Source of the DNA: Ectothiorhodospira haloalkaliphila ATCC 51935
GTDB taxonomy: Bacteria; Pseudomonadota; Gammaproteobacteria; Ectothiorhodospirales; Ectothiorhodospiraceae
Reading direction: 5' to 3'
Assembly: GCF_000633935.1 (NCBI RefSeq)
Contig: NZ_KK214996.1
Coordinates: 432,928-496,927, forward strand
Length of the DNA: 64,000 bases
In this document: piece by piece, positions 35,421-45,882 of the stretch
Layout: every line of letters begins with the position of its first letter
How positions within the stretch are numbered: the first letter of the stretch is position 1
Notes under the pieces: model-generated
The model's database searches: none
Seen by the model: the letters and a program-made list of their open reading frames with translations, nothing else
What the model was told of the DNA's origin: nothing
Translations under genes and position numbers: made by a program

Positions 35421-35615
35421 TCAGTCGCTGGAGGTCTCGGCCTCACTGCCCGGACCCCAGGCAAAGATCCCCAGACCCACCACAATCACCAGCAGGGCAG
35501 GACTCAGGTAACCGATGACCCCCAGGCCACTCATCTCCAGCGGGATATTGCCCGCTCGCATCAACAGCCAGATCAGACCCACCAGAAATACACCGATACC
35601 GATACCGATTCGCAC
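35421..35615 (-). CDS. Small two-helix membrane protein, unknown function
   Basis: A 64-residue protein with two hydrophobic segments (about 3-19 and 30-53) separated by a short polar loop with Pro/Glu, and an acidic tail GSEAETSSD. I do not recognise a family. Codon use resembles its neighbours. It is alone on its strand and diverges from the cytochrome b5 gene. Confidence 0.55.
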   Translation of the reverse strand: MRIGIGIGVFLVGLIWLLMRAGNIPLEMSGLGVIGYLSPALLVIVVGLGIFAWGPGSEAETSSD

Positions 35616-35882
35616 GTGTGCAACCTCATTGCCGGGGCAGCGCCCTCGGCGCCGCCGTTCAGGACGGATGTCATCTGACCCAGGATGCTAGCTGAGAACA
35701 TCGGCGTGCGCGAATCAAGCCCGCTTCGTGATTGTCCGGGATCATTGAATCACCCCTTCCAGCGAGGCCGGTTTCTATTCACTTGCGGGTCCGATCCCTT
35801 ATGTTATGGGAGTGGTGCACCGCGTCGTGGTGACGCCCGCTGCTCCCATCTCCTGACACTCTTCCGCCCAAAGGATGATTCC

Positions 35883-36281
35883 ATGCCCTCGACCCGCTTC
35901 GTCCCGCTCCTCTCTCCCCGTCAATGGGGGCTGGCTGCGTTCCTCGGGACGGCACTGCTCGCCTCCCCTCTTGCATCGATGGCCGATGAGGCGGACGAGG
36001 CACTGCCGGTGATCACTCAGGAGGAACTGGCGCGACATGATCAACCGGAGGATTGCTGGAAGGCGATTCATGGCAAGGTGTATGACATCACCGACTATCT
36101 GCCACGCCACCCGGGCCCTCCCGCGCTGGTACTGCACTGGTGCGGGCAGGAGTCCACGGAGGCCTGGGAGACCAAGGGCTACGGCATGCCGCACAGCGAC
36201 GCGGCAGGGATCCTGCTGGAAGATTATCTGATTGGTATTCTTGAGGAGGAGGAGGCGTCGGCAGATCGCCAGCAGGACTGA
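35883..36281 (+). CDS. Periplasmic cytochrome b5-like heme protein
   Basis: 132 residues from ATG 35883; the longer frame to 35685 has no signal and is rejected. A signal peptide (about 1-34, cleavage near ASMA-DEAD) is followed by a single cytochrome b5 domain: ITQEELARHDQPEDCWKAIH, then VYDITDYLPRHPGP with axial His 76 and MPHSD with the likely second axial His 104. The usual HPGG is HPGP here. The partner is unknown. The acidic C-terminus may bind a basic partner. It is convergent with pnp. Confidence 0.85.
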   Translation: MPSTRFVPLLSPRQWGLAAFLGTALLASPLASMADEADEALPVITQEELARHDQPEDCWKAIHGKVYDITDYLPRHPGPPALVLHWCGQESTEAWETKGYGMPHSDAAGILLEDYLIGILEEEEASADRQQD

Positions 36282-36287
36282 ACGTCG

Positions 36288-36302
36288 GGGGCGTCACGCC
36301 CC
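36288..36302. terminator. Small hairpin between convergent cytochrome b5 and pnp genes
   Basis: A 6-bp GC stem (GGGGCG with CGCCCC) and three-base loop in the 41-base gap between convergent genes. It is weak and lacks a T-run. Confidence 0.35.
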
Positions 36303-36322
36303 TCCCCCGCTGGCGGGAAAAC

Positions 36323-38413
36323 CTACTCGCCCTGACCCACGGCCTTCATGCTCAGGCGGATACGGCCCTGCTTGTCCACTTCCAGCACCTTGACCTTGAC
36401 CGTCTCCCCTTCCTTCACCTTGTCCGACACACTCTCCACACGTTCTTCCGAGATCTGGGAGATATGCACCAGGCCGTCACGGCCGGGCAGGATGGTGACA
36501 AAGGCGCCGAAGTCCATGATCTTGGCGACACGACCCTCGTAGACCCGGCCCACTTCCACATCGGCGGTGATCTCCTCGATGCGGCGCTTGGCCTCCTCGC
36601 CGGCTTCCTTGTCCACCGAGGCGATCTTGATCACACCGGAATCGTCGATATCGATGGTGGCACCGGTTTCCTCGGTGAGGGCACGGATGGTGGCGCCACC
36701 CTTGCCGATCACGTCCCGGATCTTCTCCGGATTGATGCGCAGGGTGATGAAACGCGGCGCATAGGCGGACATTTCACCGCGCGGCGTGGTAATGACCTTG
36801 CCCATCTCCTTGAGGATATGCAGTCGGCCTTCGCGGGCCTGACCCAGGGCCTTTTCCATGATCTCGCGGGTGATACCATCGATCTTGATGTCCATCTGCA
36901 GCGCAGTGACGCCGTCTTCCGTACCGGCCACCTTGAAGTCCATGTCGCCCAGGTGATCCTCGTCCCCGAGGATGTCGGACAGCACCGCAAAGCGGTCCTG
37001 TTCCTTGATCAGGCCCATGGCGATACCGGCCACTGGCGCCTTCAGGGGCACGCCAGCATCCATCAGCGCCAGGCTGGTGCCGCAGACCGAAGCCATGGAA
37101 CTGGATCCATTGGATTCTGTGATCTCCGAGACCACCCGCAGCACATAGGGGAAGTCCTCGTCTGCCGGCATCACACCCTGAACACCCCGCTTGGCCAGAC
37201 GGCCATGCCCAATCTCGCGGCGCTTGGGCGTGCCCACCATGCCGGTCTCGCCGGTGCAGTAGGGAGGGAAGTTGTAATGCAGCATGAAGCGCTCGCGGCG
37301 CTCGCCCTCGATGGCATCGATGATCTGGGAATCCCGATCCGTGCCCAGGGTCGCGGTGACGATGGCCTGGGTTTCACCCCGTGTGAACAGTGCCGAGCCG
37401 TGAGTGCGGGGCAACACGCCCACGCGCACACCAATCGGGCGCACGGTGGTGGTGTCGCGACCGTCGATGCGTGGCTTACCGTCCAGAACCAGGTTGCGCA
37501 CAATGCGCTTCTCGATGTCGTGGAAGACCGCCTTGATCTCTTCGGCTTCGGGGGAGCCCTCCTCGCCATCGGCGAGACGGGCCTTCACCTCATCGCGCAA
37601 TTCCTTGATGCGCGCGGTCCGCTCCTGCTTTTCGGCGATCTGGTAGGCAGCGGTCAAATCCGACAGACAGGCCTCTTCCACGCGCGTGCGCAGGTCCTTG
37701 TCCTCTTCCGGCGGCTGCCAGTCCCAGGCAGGCTTGCCGGCTTCGGCGGCCAGTTCGCGAATGGCGTTGATGGCCACCTGCATCTGCTCGTGACCGTACA
37801 TCACGGCGCCCAGCATGACCTCTTCAGAAAGCTCGGTCGCCTCAGACTCCACCATGATGACGGCATTTTGGGTACCGGCCACCACCAGATCCAGCTGGGA
37901 ATCCTTCAGCGGGGTGATGTCGGGGTTCAGCAGGTATTCGCCATCCTGATAACCCACCCGGGCAGCGCCGATGGGGCCGGCGAACGGCATGCCCGACAGG
38001 GCCACCGCAGCGGAGGCTCCCAGCAGGGCCGGGATATCCGGGTCCACTTCCGGGTTCAGCGACATGACCGTCGCCACCACCTGCACCTCATTGGTGAAGC
38101 CCTTGGGAAACAGCGGCCGCAGGGGGCGGTCGATCAAGCGACAGGTCAAGGTTTCCTTTTCGGAGGGACGCCCCTCGCGCTTGAAGAAACCGCCGGGGAT
38201 ACGCCCTGCTGCGTAGGTCCGCTCCTGATAGTTGACCGTCAGGGGGAAGAAATCGCGCCCCGGGACGGCCTCCTTGCGGCCTACGGCCGTTACCAGCACC
38301 ACGGTACCGGCCACATCCACCATGACGGCGCCCGTGGCCTGACGGGCGATCTCGCCGGTTTCGAGGGTGACGGTATGCTGACCGTACTGGAACGACTTGG
38401 TAATTGACGGCAC
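36323..38413 (-). CDS. pnp: Polyribonucleotide nucleotidyltransferase (PNPase)
   Basis: A phosphorolytic 3'-5' exoribonuclease and degradosome component. Two RNase PH-like domains (about 10-230 and 310-540) flank a helical linker; a KH domain ([19 protein letters not shown], near 560) and a C-terminal S1 domain ([18 protein letters not shown], near 625) follow. I start at GTG 38413 ([11 protein letters not shown]), giving 696 residues with GGGA upstream; the open frame from 38452 begins at a TTG without good support. It follows rpsO as in most gammaproteobacteria. Confidence 0.95.
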   Translation of the reverse strand: MPSITKSFQYGQHTVTLETGEIARQATGAVMVDVAGTVVLVTAVGRKEAVPGRDFFPLTVNYQERTYAAGRIPGGFFKREGRPSEKETLTCRLIDRPLRPLFPKGFTNEVQVVATVMSLNPEVDPDIPALLGASAAVALSGMPFAGPIGAARVGYQDGEYLLNPDITPLKDSQLDLVVAGTQNAVIMVESEATELSEEVMLGAVMYGHEQMQVAINAIRELAAEAGKPAWDWQPPEEDKDLRTRVEEACLSDLTAAYQIAEKQERTARIKELRDEVKARLADGEEGSPEAEEIKAVFHDIEKRIVRNLVLDGKPRIDGRDTTTVRPIGVRVGVLPRTHGSALFTRGETQAIVTATLGTDRDSQIIDAIEGERRERFMLHYNFPPYCTGETGMVGTPKRREIGHGRLAKRGVQGVMPADEDFPYVLRVVSEITESNGSSSMASVCGTSLALMDAGVPLKAPVAGIAMGLIKEQDRFAVLSDILGDEDHLGDMDFKVAGTEDGVTALQMDIKIDGITREIMEKALGQAREGRLHILKEMGKVITTPRGEMSAYAPRFITLRINPEKIRDVIGKGGATIRALTEETGATIDIDDSGVIKIASVDKEAGEEAKRRIEEITADVEVGRVYEGRVAKIMDFGAFVTILPGRDGLVHISQISEERVESVSDKVKEGETVKVKVLEVDKQGRIRLSMKAVGQGE

Positions 38414-38446
38414 GTTGTATCCCGGTTGGCTTGTTCTGAGTGGACT

Positions 38447-38463
38447 CGGCAAGGACGTTGCCG
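38447..38463 (-). terminator. Hairpin between rpsO and pnp
   Basis: A 6-bp stem (CGGCAA with TTGCCG) and five-base loop lie 6 bases after the rpsO stop. It sits where E. coli has the rpsO terminator and RNase III site. No T-run, so partial termination or processing is only possible. Confidence 0.35.
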
Positions 38464-38468
38464 GGTAC

Positions 38469-38738
38469 TTAGCGGCGCAGACCCAGGCTGCTGACCAGAT
38501 CCTGATAGCGCTGCTGATCCTTGCTCTTGAGATAGTCGAGCAGCTTCCGGCGCTGGTTGACCATCTTCAACAGACCACGGCGGGAATGATGATCTTTCTT
38601 GTGCGTGGAGAAGTGCCCCATCAGGTGCTGGATACGCGCGGACAACAGGGCCACCTGGACTTCCGGGGAACCGGTGTCGGCGGCATCGCGCTTGTACTTC
38701 TCAACGATCTCGGACTTCACTTCACTGCTCAGGGACAT
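38469..38738 (-). CDS. rpsO: 30S ribosomal protein S15
   Basis: An 89-residue S15, exactly the family length, with [24 protein letters not shown] and [21 protein letters not shown]. It binds the central domain of 16S rRNA. In E. coli it represses its own translation; a related leader control may exist here but cannot be judged from the 135-base upstream gap. It lies between truB and pnp. Confidence 0.98.
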   Translation of the reverse strand: MSLSSEVKSEIVEKYKRDAADTGSPEVQVALLSARIQHLMGHFSTHKKDHHSRRGLLKMVNQRRKLLDYLKSKDQQRYQDLVSSLGLRR

Positions 38739-38804
38739 TCTTGAAAACTCCTGGGATGGGATCCGGCCAAACGGGGCCGCTGCATTCTTTTCTGAAGGCT
38801 CGCG

Positions 38805-38833
38805 ATTCTATCATGCCCCCCCTTTTCAGAACA
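38805..38833 (-). promoter_or_regulatory. Possible promoter upstream of rpsO
   Basis: TAGAAT (38805-38810, minus strand) is a good -10; the -35 at 17 bases is weak (TGTTCT, 38828-38833). An rpsO-proximal promoter is usual in this operon. Confidence 0.35.
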
Positions 38834-38873
38834 GGGGCTTGTAGGCGCCAGCCATCGTGTCATACGCGTAGGG

Positions 38874-39794
38874 TCAGGTCGGCTGGACGATCAGCCGCTT
38901 GGGGGCCACCCGGCCATCATCCAGCAGGCGCCCCACCCCCAGGAAGCGATCCTTGGGGCCATATAGCCGCAAGTGACCCCGATGCATCAGGCCAGGCACG
39001 AACACCGCCTGCCCCTGCCCCAGGTAAAAGGCACTATCGGCGTCCAGTGTGACCGCCGGCCAGTGCACCAGCGCCTCATCCAGGGGCCTCAAGGCCTCAT
39101 CCAGTGCCTCGGGGCCCTGTTCTGCCAGGGCCTCGATTTGCTCGAGGGTGACCATCTGCGGATCTTCGAAAGGCGTCAGGCCGATGCGTCGCAGGGCGAT
39201 GACGTGGGCCCCGCAACCCAGGGCCTCCCCGATATCCTCCACCAGGGTACGGATATAGGTCCCCTTGGAGCACACCACGTCCAGGGTCAGGGTATCGTCA
39301 TCATGGGCCAGGCAGCGCAGGTCATGGATGGTCACCGGTCGGGGAGGACGCTCCACTTCCTGCCCCTTGCGGGCCAGATCGTACAGCCGCTGGCCCTGGT
39401 GCTTGAGCGCTGAATACATGGGCGGGATCTGCTCGATGGGCCCGCGAAACCGGTCCAGGACCGACTCGATCTGCGCCCCATCCAGGGCAGGGACGGCCCG
39501 GGTTTCGATCACTTCACCCTCGGCGTCGCCGGTCAGGGTTTTCTGCCCCAGACGGCACACGGCGTGGTAGCGCTTGTCGGCATCCAGCAAAAACCCGGAA
39601 ACCTTGGTGGCCTCGCCAAAGCACAGGGGCAACAGGCCGGTGGCCAGGGGATCCAGGCTGCCGGTATGGCCGGCCTTGCGGGCCCGAAAGAGGTACTTCA
39701 CCCGCTGCAGGGCCTGATTGGAGGTGTACCCCTGAGGCTTGTCCAGCAGGATCAGGCCGTGGACGTCACGGCGCTGGATTTTCGGTTTGCTCAT
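38874..39794 (-). CDS. truB: tRNA pseudouridine-55 synthase
   Basis: This enzyme forms the universal pseudouridine 55 in the T-loop of tRNAs. The 306 residues contain [15 protein letters not shown] (near 13), the catalytic Asp in [18 protein letters not shown] (near 47), YSALKHQG and [17 protein letters not shown]. The start overlaps rbfA by 4 bases. The C-terminal PUA-like part is present. Confidence 0.96.
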   Translation of the reverse strand: MSKPKIQRRDVHGLILLDKPQGYTSNQALQRVKYLFRARKAGHTGSLDPLATGLLPLCFGEATKVSGFLLDADKRYHAVCRLGQKTLTGDAEGEVIETRAVPALDGAQIESVLDRFRGPIEQIPPMYSALKHQGQRLYDLARKGQEVERPPRPVTIHDLRCLAHDDDTLTLDVVCSKGTYIRTLVEDIGEALGCGAHVIALRRIGLTPFEDPQMVTLEQIEALAEQGPEALDEALRPLDEALVHWPAVTLDADSAFYLGQGQAVFVPGLMHRGHLRLYGPKDRFLGVGRLLDDGRVAPKRLIVQPT

Positions 39795-40186
39795 TGAGGA
39801 TCTTTGTCGTCGGAGGCATCCGGATGGCGCGCGCGGTCACTGGCCACCGCCTCATCAATGAGGGCCGACAGTCGGGCCCCCTTTTCCTGGGTATCATCAT
39901 AGCGAAAATGCAGTTCCGGCACGGTGCGGATGCGCATCCGCCGACCCAGTTCTCGCCGCAGGAACCCGGCCGCCTGACGCAACCCCTGGGTGGTTCCCTC
40001 GATGGCGTCCTGATCCCCCAGCACGGTGAAGAAGACCTTGGCATGGGCCAGATCACGACTCACCTCCACCCCCGAGAGGGTCAGCATGCCCACACGGGGA
40101 TCCTTGACCTGCTCGCGGATCAGTTCGGCCAGCTCCCGCTGGATCTGGTCGCCCACGCGTTGTGAACGGGAAAAATCTTTGGGCAT
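39791..40186 (-). CDS. rbfA: Ribosome-binding factor A
   Basis: A 131-residue 30S maturation factor with a KH-type fold: [49 protein letters not shown] and FRYDD. The C-terminus is longer and polar. It sits between infB and truB, a nearly universal order, and overlaps truB by 4 bases. Confidence 0.95.
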   Translation of the reverse strand: MPKDFSRSQRVGDQIQRELAELIREQVKDPRVGMLTLSGVEVSRDLAHAKVFFTVLGDQDAIEGTTQGLRQAAGFLRRELGRRMRIRTVPELHFRYDDTQEKGARLSALIDEAVASDRARHPDASDDKDPQ

Positions 40187-40249
40187 GTCAAAAACCCCGG
40201 GCGTTGGATGCCATGGCGTGACGTCGGTTCATGTGGCGTGTCCCCGACT

Positions 40250-42970
40250 TCAGAGGGACCGCGCCACCTCGACCCGATGGTAGACCTCGATCTGGTCGCC
40301 GGGCTTCACATCATTGTAGTTCTTCACGGCGATACCGCACTCGGTACCGGTCTTGACCTCGTTGACGTCATCCTTGAAGCGACGCAGGGACTCCAGCTCA
40401 CCCTCATAGACGACCACGTTGTCACGCAGCACGCGGATGGGATTGCCCCGGCGCACACTGCCTTCGATGACCAGGCAGCCGGCTACCGCGCCAAACTGGG
40501 AGGACTTGAACACATCCCGAACCTGGGCCAGACCGATGATCTCCTCGCGCATCTCCGGCGACAACAGTCCGGAGAGGGCCTGCTTCACATCGTCAATGGC
40601 TTCGTAGATCACGCTGTAGTAACGCAGGTCCACATCCATGTCGCTGGCGGCCTTGCGAGCCCCGGCATCGGCCCGCACGTTGAAGCCGATGATGATGGCA
40701 CTGGAGGCCGTGGCCAGGTTCACGTCGGATTCGGTGATACCCCCCACGCCGGCGGACACGATCTTGACCTTCACCTCGTCGGTGGAGAGTTTCTCCAACG
40801 AGTCGCGCAAGGCTTCTGCAGAGCCCTGAACATCGGCCTTCAACAGAATGTTGACCACCGAGGCAGCCCCTTCCTGCATCTGACTGAACAGGTTCTCCAG
40901 CTTGGCAGCCTGCTGGGTGGCCAGCTTGGATTCGCGGAACTTGCCCTGCCGGAACAGGGCCACTTCACGGGCCTTGCGCTCGTCCTGAACCACCAGCATG
41001 TCATCGCCAGCGTTGGGCACGCCCGACAGACCCAGCACCTCCACCGGCATGGAGGGTCCGGCAGATTTCACCGGCTTGCCGTTCTCGTCGAACATGGCCC
41101 GCACGCGACCGAACTCCTGGCCGGTGAGGATGACGTCGCCCTTCTCCAGGGTGCCGGACTGGATCAGCAGTGTCGCCACGGCGCCCCGGCCCTTGTCCAG
41201 CTTGGATTCCACCACCACGCCACGGGCCTGCCCATGTTGATGGGCCTTGAGTTCCATGAGTTCAGCCTGCAACTGGATGGCCTCCAGCAGGCGGTCGATC
41301 CCCTCGCCGGACTTGGCGGAGACGTGCACGAACTGCGTCTCGCCACCCCACTCTTCCGAGATGACGTTGTGCTGCGCCAGTTCGCTCTTCACCCGTTCCG
41401 GATCGGCTTCCGGCTTGTCGATCTTGTTGACCGCCACCACGATGGGCACCTCGCCCGCCTGGGCGTGCTGGATGGCTTCCAGGGTCTGCGGCATCACGCC
41501 GTCATCCGCCGCCACCACCAGGACCACCACGTCGGTGACCTTGGCACCGCGGGCACGCATGGAGGTGAAGGCCGCGTGGCCCGGGGTGTCCAGGAAAGTG
41601 ACACCTGCGCGGTTCTTGAAGGGCACATGATAGGCACCAATATGCTGGGTAATGCCTCCGGCCTCGCCTTCGGCCACCTGGGTCAGTCGGATGTAGTCCA
41701 GCAAAGAGGTCTTGCCGTGGTCCACATGCCCCATCACGGTGACCACCGGGGGACGGAGCACGGCTTCGCCAGCCTGCTCGACTTCCAGGGAGAGCTCCTC
41801 TTCCACCTCGGCTTCCTGCATGGGCTTGGCGATATGCCCCATCTCCTCCACCACGAGGGTGGCGGTGTCCTGATCAATGGACTGGTTGATGGTGGCCATC
41901 ACGCCCATACCCATGAGCGTCTTGATCAGCTCAGGCGCCTTGATGGCCATCTTCTGGGCCAGTTCGCCAACGGTCATGGTCTCGGGGATGGCAACCTCAC
42001 GCACCACGGGTGCCGTTGGCTTTTCAAAACCGTGTTTGCTGGGCGTGACGGCAGCCGCTGCGCGGCCACCCTTGCCCTTGCCACGACGCCCCCGCTTGTC
42101 GCTGGAGACGTGCAGTTCCTCGCGCTTGGATTTGCCCGCATCTTCCCGTTCCTTGCCGCGACGACGCTTGCCACGGGGCTGATCGCCAGCGGGCGGCGGG
42201 GTGGCGGGCGCGGCCGGGGCGGCAGCAGGAGGTGCGGCGGCCGCGGCGGCCGCAGCGCGCACTTCGGCCTCGCGACGAGCGAGTTCCTCGGCAGCCTGAC
42301 GGGTTTGCTGCTCGGCCTGCTGACGGGTTTCCTGTTCTGCCGCCTTGAGGACTTCGGCTTCAATCGCCTTGCGCTGCTCTTCCGCCTGGCGCGCCGCCTC
42401 TTCGGCCTGACGCTGTTCCTCGGCGGCGCGCTCTGCGGCGCGCGCCTCGGCTTCGGCCTGTTCCTGCTCGGCCGTCTTGGCCTCCTCGACCACCGGGGCC
42501 TGTTCGGGCTCGGCCGGCTGTTCGGTGCGCGGTTTTGCGGGGGCCTCTGCCGTGGGCTCGACAGCCTGCGGCTGCGGAGATTCCGGTAGGGGCTCGGGCT
42601 TCCCTTCTGGCGGACCGGACTCGGCCACCGGAGCCGGGGCCTCAGGCTGTTCGGGCTCGGTGGCCCCGCCCTTGACGTAGGTGCGGCGCTTGCGCACTTC
42701 CACGCTGACGGTCTTGGCGCGCCCTTGGGCGCCGGCCACCTTCAACTCGGTCGTGCTGCGTCTACGTAGTGTGATACGTCGCCCCTGGCCATCCTCTTCG
42801 GACTTGCCATGGGCCTTTCGCAGGTGCTCGAGCAATTTGAACTTCTGCTCCTCGGTCACCATTTGATCGGGATCGGAGACGGACACACCCGCTTCGGAGA
42901 GCTGCTCAAGCAGCCGCTCCACGGGCGTTCCCACCATCTCTGACAACTGTTTCACCGTAACGTCGGTCAT
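40250..42970 (-). CDS. infB: Translation initiation factor IF-2
   Basis: A GTPase that brings initiator tRNA to the 30S subunit. The 906 residues include an N-terminal IF2_N-type domain (about 1-55), a long Ala/Glu/Pro-rich charged linker (about 95-300), the second N-domain, the G-domain with [15 protein letters not shown] (from about 412), DTPGHAAF and NKID, then beta-barrel and C-terminal fMet-tRNA-binding domains. It lies between nusA and rbfA. Confidence 0.97.
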   Translation of the reverse strand: MTDVTVKQLSEMVGTPVERLLEQLSEAGVSVSDPDQMVTEEQKFKLLEHLRKAHGKSEEDGQGRRITLRRRSTTELKVAGAQGRAKTVSVEVRKRRTYVKGGATEPEQPEAPAPVAESGPPEGKPEPLPESPQPQAVEPTAEAPAKPRTEQPAEPEQAPVVEEAKTAEQEQAEAEARAAERAAEEQRQAEEAARQAEEQRKAIEAEVLKAAEQETRQQAEQQTRQAAEELARREAEVRAAAAAAAAPPAAAPAAPATPPPAGDQPRGKRRRGKEREDAGKSKREELHVSSDKRGRRGKGKGGRAAAAVTPSKHGFEKPTAPVVREVAIPETMTVGELAQKMAIKAPELIKTLMGMGVMATINQSIDQDTATLVVEEMGHIAKPMQEAEVEEELSLEVEQAGEAVLRPPVVTVMGHVDHGKTSLLDYIRLTQVAEGEAGGITQHIGAYHVPFKNRAGVTFLDTPGHAAFTSMRARGAKVTDVVVLVVAADDGVMPQTLEAIQHAQAGEVPIVVAVNKIDKPEADPERVKSELAQHNVISEEWGGETQFVHVSAKSGEGIDRLLEAIQLQAELMELKAHQHGQARGVVVESKLDKGRGAVATLLIQSGTLEKGDVILTGQEFGRVRAMFDENGKPVKSAGPSMPVEVLGLSGVPNAGDDMLVVQDERKAREVALFRQGKFRESKLATQQAAKLENLFSQMQEGAASVVNILLKADVQGSAEALRDSLEKLSTDEVKVKIVSAGVGGITESDVNLATASSAIIIGFNVRADAGARKAASDMDVDLRYYSVIYEAIDDVKQALSGLLSPEMREEIIGLAQVRDVFKSSQFGAVAGCLVIEGSVRRGNPIRVLRDNVVVYEGELESLRRFKDDVNEVKTGTECGIAVKNYNDVKPGDQIEVYHRVEVARSL

Positions 42971-43062
42971 GTGCCGTTACCTCCGATCTGAATGCTTCCG
43001 CGGACCGGGCCCCGACCTTTGGCCTGGGGCGCGCGCACGGCAGGCGCGCTGGTCCTTCTTAC

Positions 43063-44568
43063 TTACGCGTCTTTTGTCTGGTCCGCAAACCAGGGGGCAC
43101 GAGCCGCCATGATCAGGCTGGCCGCCTGCTCCGGGTCGACCGATGCCTGTTCCACCAGGTCGTCCACCGATTGCTCGGCCAGGTCCTCCATGGTGCAGAT
43201 TCCGCGAGCGGCCAGACGATGCGCCAACTCGGAGTCCATGCCCTCCATTTCCAGCAGGTCGGCCGCCGGCGCCCCACCCGTGTGCTGCTCCTCCGAGGCG
43301 ATGGCCTTGGTCAGCAGGGCATCCCGGGCACGGCGACGCAGTTCCTCGACGATTTCCTCGTCGAACTCCTCGATCTGCATGATCTCGGCGGTGGGCACGT
43401 AGGCCACTTCATCAATGCTGGAAAAGCCTTCCTGCACCAGGATGGCAGCCACTTCCTCATCCACGTCCAGGCTGTCCATGAACATTTTCTGGAGTTCGGC
43501 CGTTTCGTGTTCGTTCTTCTCCACGGCCTGCTTTTCGCTCATCACGTTCAATTCCCACCCCGTGAGTTGCGATGCCAGACGAACGTTCTGACCGCCACGA
43601 CCGATGGCCTGGGAAAGCTTCTCCTCGGCCACGGCGATGTCCATGCTGTTGCGGTCCTCGTCCACCACAATGGACAGCACCTCCGCCGGCGACATGGCGT
43701 TGATGACGAACTGGGCAGGGTTCTCGTTCCAGAGAATGATATCGATACGCTCACCGGCCAGTTCGTTGGACACGGACTGCACCCGGGAGCCACGCATACC
43801 CACGCAGGCACCCACCGGGTCCAGGCGAGGGTCGTGGGAGCGTACGGCGATCTTGGCGCGCATGCCCGGATCCCGGGCCGCCCCCATGATCTCGATCAAA
43901 CCCTGCCCCACTTCCGGCACTTCCAGCTTGAACAGCTCCACCAGGAACTCGGGCACGGTGCGACTCACGAATAACTGCGGTCCCCGCTGCTCGGTACGCA
44001 CCTCGCGCAGATAACCGCGCAGTCGGTCGTTGGGGCGCACCGTCTCCCGGGCGATCATCTCGTCACGGGGAATCAGGGCCTCGGCATTGCTCCCCAGGTC
44101 CAGAAACACGCCGTTGCGCTCGGAGCGCTTCACCGTGCCCATCACCAGTTCGCCCACGCGATCCTGAAACTCATCCACGACCTTGGCCCGCTCGGCCTCG
44201 CGCACTTTCTGCACAATGACCTGCTTGGCGGTCTGGGCAGCGATGCGACCGAACTCCACCGACTCGATGGGCTTTTCGATGTATTCGCCCACCTGAATGT
44301 CCGGGTGATCCTGAATCGCGTAGGAATAGAGGATTTGCCGCTCGGGGCTTTCGAACTCCGGGTCCTCGTCGTCCACCACGCACCAGCGACGGTAGGTCTC
44401 GTAGTCGCCGGTCTCCCGGTGAATACTGACGCGCACGTCGATCTCGCCGCCGTGCTTCTTGCGTGTGGCGGAGGCCAGAGCGGACTCAATGGCCTCAAAG
44501 ATCACGCTCTTGTCGACGCCCTTCTCATTGGAGACGGCGTCCACCACCAGCAGGATTTCTTTGCTCAT
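43063..44568 (-). CDS. nusA: Transcription termination/antitermination factor NusA
   Basis: An RNA polymerase-binding factor. The 501 residues comprise the N-terminal domain (about 1-125), S1 domain (about 135-200), KH1/KH2 ([17 protein letters not shown] near 255 and [13 protein letters not shown] near 325), and two C-terminal acidic repeats (about 365-490) as in E. coli. Its gene follows rimP after 131 bases and precedes infB. Confidence 0.97.
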   Translation of the reverse strand: MSKEILLVVDAVSNEKGVDKSVIFEAIESALASATRKKHGGEIDVRVSIHRETGDYETYRRWCVVDDEDPEFESPERQILYSYAIQDHPDIQVGEYIEKPIESVEFGRIAAQTAKQVIVQKVREAERAKVVDEFQDRVGELVMGTVKRSERNGVFLDLGSNAEALIPRDEMIARETVRPNDRLRGYLREVRTEQRGPQLFVSRTVPEFLVELFKLEVPEVGQGLIEIMGAARDPGMRAKIAVRSHDPRLDPVGACVGMRGSRVQSVSNELAGERIDIILWNENPAQFVINAMSPAEVLSIVVDEDRNSMDIAVAEEKLSQAIGRGGQNVRLASQLTGWELNVMSEKQAVEKNEHETAELQKMFMDSLDVDEEVAAILVQEGFSSIDEVAYVPTAEIMQIEEFDEEIVEELRRRARDALLTKAIASEEQHTGGAPAADLLEMEGMDSELAHRLAARGICTMEDLAEQSVDDLVEQASVDPEQAASLIMAARAPWFADQTKDA

Positions 44569-44699
44569 TCAAACGTCTCCACATGAATTGCCCCGGCGCG
44601 GCCTGCTCGGCGGCGTCCGGCTCACAGCGCCCGGTGATTGGCCACCATGACGACCTGGGGTGAATCCGACGCCGGACTCATCCGGCAAGATCCAGGCTT

Positions 44700-45161
44700 T
44701 CAGAAGCTGGGCACCAATCGTGCCCGGGAAACCGATTCCAGGGGGATGCGCACAGAGCCCTCGCCATCATCCAGGGCGAGCACCACCGTCTCATCCTCCA
44801 CAGACTCGATCACGCCCTTGAAGTTGCGCTGGCCCTCCACGGGCCAGATGGTGCGGACCCGAACACGGGCACCCGGGTAACGCCGGTAATGGGCCGACTC
44901 GAAGAGCGGACGGTCCATGCCGGGCGAAGACACCTCCAGGCGATAGGGCACCGGTATGGGATCTTCCACGTCCAGCACGCCGCTCACCTGATCACTCACG
45001 GTGGCGCAGTCGTCCAGGGTGACGCCGTCCGGGCCGTCGATAAAGATCCTCAAAAAGGCACTGGTGCGCTGAACCCGATACTCCAGGCCCCACAACTCGT
45101 AACCGAGCCCCTCGACCACGGGACGAATCAGACGCGTCAATTCCAGGGAGTCCTGTCGCAC
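44700..45161 (-). CDS. rimP: Ribosome maturation factor RimP
   Basis: A 30S assembly factor. About 153 residues from GTG 45161 (V-R-Q-D-S-L-E-L-T); a second GTG at 45167 is equally close to the GGGG ribosome binding site, while the frame from 45209 would start inside a terminator hairpin. Pattern: VVEGLGYELWGLEYR, LRIFIDGPDGVTLDDCATVS, SSPGMDRPL and ALDDGEGSVRIPLESVSRARL. It heads rimP-nusA-infB. Confidence 0.93.
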   Translation of the reverse strand: MRQDSLELTRLIRPVVEGLGYELWGLEYRVQRTSAFLRIFIDGPDGVTLDDCATVSDQVSGVLDVEDPIPVPYRLEVSSPGMDRPLFESAHYRRYPGARVRVRTIWPVEGQRNFKGVIESVEDETVVLALDDGEGSVRIPLESVSRARLVPSF

Positions 45162-45170
45162 ATGCACCCC

Positions 45171-45200
45171 ACAAACAAAAAATGGGCCCCAGGGCCCATT
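45171..45200 (-). terminator. Intrinsic terminator/attenuator directly upstream of rimP
   Basis: On the minus strand an 8-9 bp GC-rich stem (AATGGGCC with GGCCCATT) is followed by TTTTTGTTTGT. The U-tract ends at the rimP ribosome binding site, only about ten bases before the GTG. It may limit read-through from tRNA-fMet into rimP-nusA-infB, or be opened by antitermination. Confidence 0.65.
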
Positions 45201-45291
45201 CGAGAACATCGCCGTAGCAGCAACCTTTCATCTGGCGCCCCCTGTCGGGTGCGCATGAAATAGACGCCAAGGACACTGCTGCGGCTAAGAA

Positions 45292-45314
45292 AAAGGCCCC
45301 AAGAGGGGCCTTTT
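45292..45314 (-). terminator. Rho-independent terminator downstream of tRNA-fMet
   Basis: On the minus strand a 9-bp stem (AAAAGGCCC with GGGCCTTTT), loop CTCTT, is followed by TCTT. It begins 9 bases after the tRNA 3' end. Confidence 0.75.
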
Positions 45315-45322
45315 ACGGTACC

Positions 45323-45399
45323 TGGTAGCGGGGGCAGGATTCGAACCTGCGACCTTCGGGTTATGAGCCCGACGAGCTGCCAGACTGCTCCACCCCGCA
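45323..45399 (-). tRNA. Initiator tRNA-fMet (CAT anticodon)
   Basis: A 77-nt tRNA. The sequence after the first base, GCGGGGTGGAGCAGTCTGGC, and the encoded CCA end match bacterial initiator tRNA. The anticodon stem has the three consecutive G-C pairs around CTCATAA. Position 1 is U and position 72 is U, so the 1:72 mismatch that marks initiators is kept, though E. coli uses C:A. It lies before rimP-nusA-infB, the metY position. Confidence 0.96.
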
Positions 45400-45412
45400 A
45401 CTGAGGCTGTGA

Positions 45413-45441
45413 ATATTACGCATCTTTTCCAGGGACTGCAA
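45413..45441 (-). promoter_or_regulatory. Strong sigma-70 promoter of tRNA-fMet
   Basis: On the minus strand TTGCAG (45436-45441) and TAATAT (45413-45418) are spaced by exactly 17 bases, placing the start about 7 bases later and close to the tRNA 5' end. Confidence 0.75.
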
Positions 45442-45466
45442 CCCCCGATTCACACTTTTCTTTAAA

Positions 45467-45826
45467 TCAATCTGCCGTTTCCGAGGCAGCATGCGGTACC
45501 CGACTGCGACGGACCAGATGCTTGCGCAGATCGTGGCGGTAGATGAACCCCGGGAAGGCAGACACGGCGAACAGGGAGAGGGTAATGGCGTAGAACTGCC
45601 AACCCTGCCCGTGGACATTGCCGGTCATGTAGTTCTCCAGCGCCCAACCCAGTGCCAGGGCCACGCCATACAGGACACCCCATTCCGCGAACCGCCAACC
45701 CGGTGCCTTTCTGCCGCCGGGGGCAGAGAAGAAAAAGAACACCCTGTCGGTCATCCAGGGCAGGTTGGCCGCCAGGATCATGGCGCCCAGGTAAAACCAT
45801 ACAGCAATCTGCAACGTATCCATCAA
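45467..45826 (-). CDS. DUF2818 family membrane protein
   Basis: A 119-residue protein with four hydrophobic segments (about 8-24, 27-34, 45-65 and 77-95). Pattern: VWFYLGAMILAANLPWMTDR, PGWRFAEWGVLYG and FPGFIYRHDLRKHL match DUF2818, which is often encoded just downstream of nuoN in beta- and gammaproteobacteria. An accessory role for Complex I is inferred from position only. Confidence 0.8.
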   Translation of the reverse strand: MMDTLQIAVWFYLGAMILAANLPWMTDRVFFFFSAPGGRKAPGWRFAEWGVLYGVALALGWALENYMTGNVHGQGWQFYAITLSLFAVSAFPGFIYRHDLRKHLVRRSRVPHAASETAD

Positions 45827-45882
45827 TCAGTTCCGGTTTTCCGTGAGTCCGGGCCCCGCGCGATGCGCGGGATTCGCACAGC

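Noticed and set aside
36464-38407. A 647-codon open frame on the plus strand
   Set aside because: It is the antisense shadow of pnp with a low-complexity translation.
40208-42589. A 793-codon open frame on the plus strand
   Set aside because: It is antisense to infB. The translation is His/Gln/Gly-rich with no domain pattern, as expected from high-GC codon bias.
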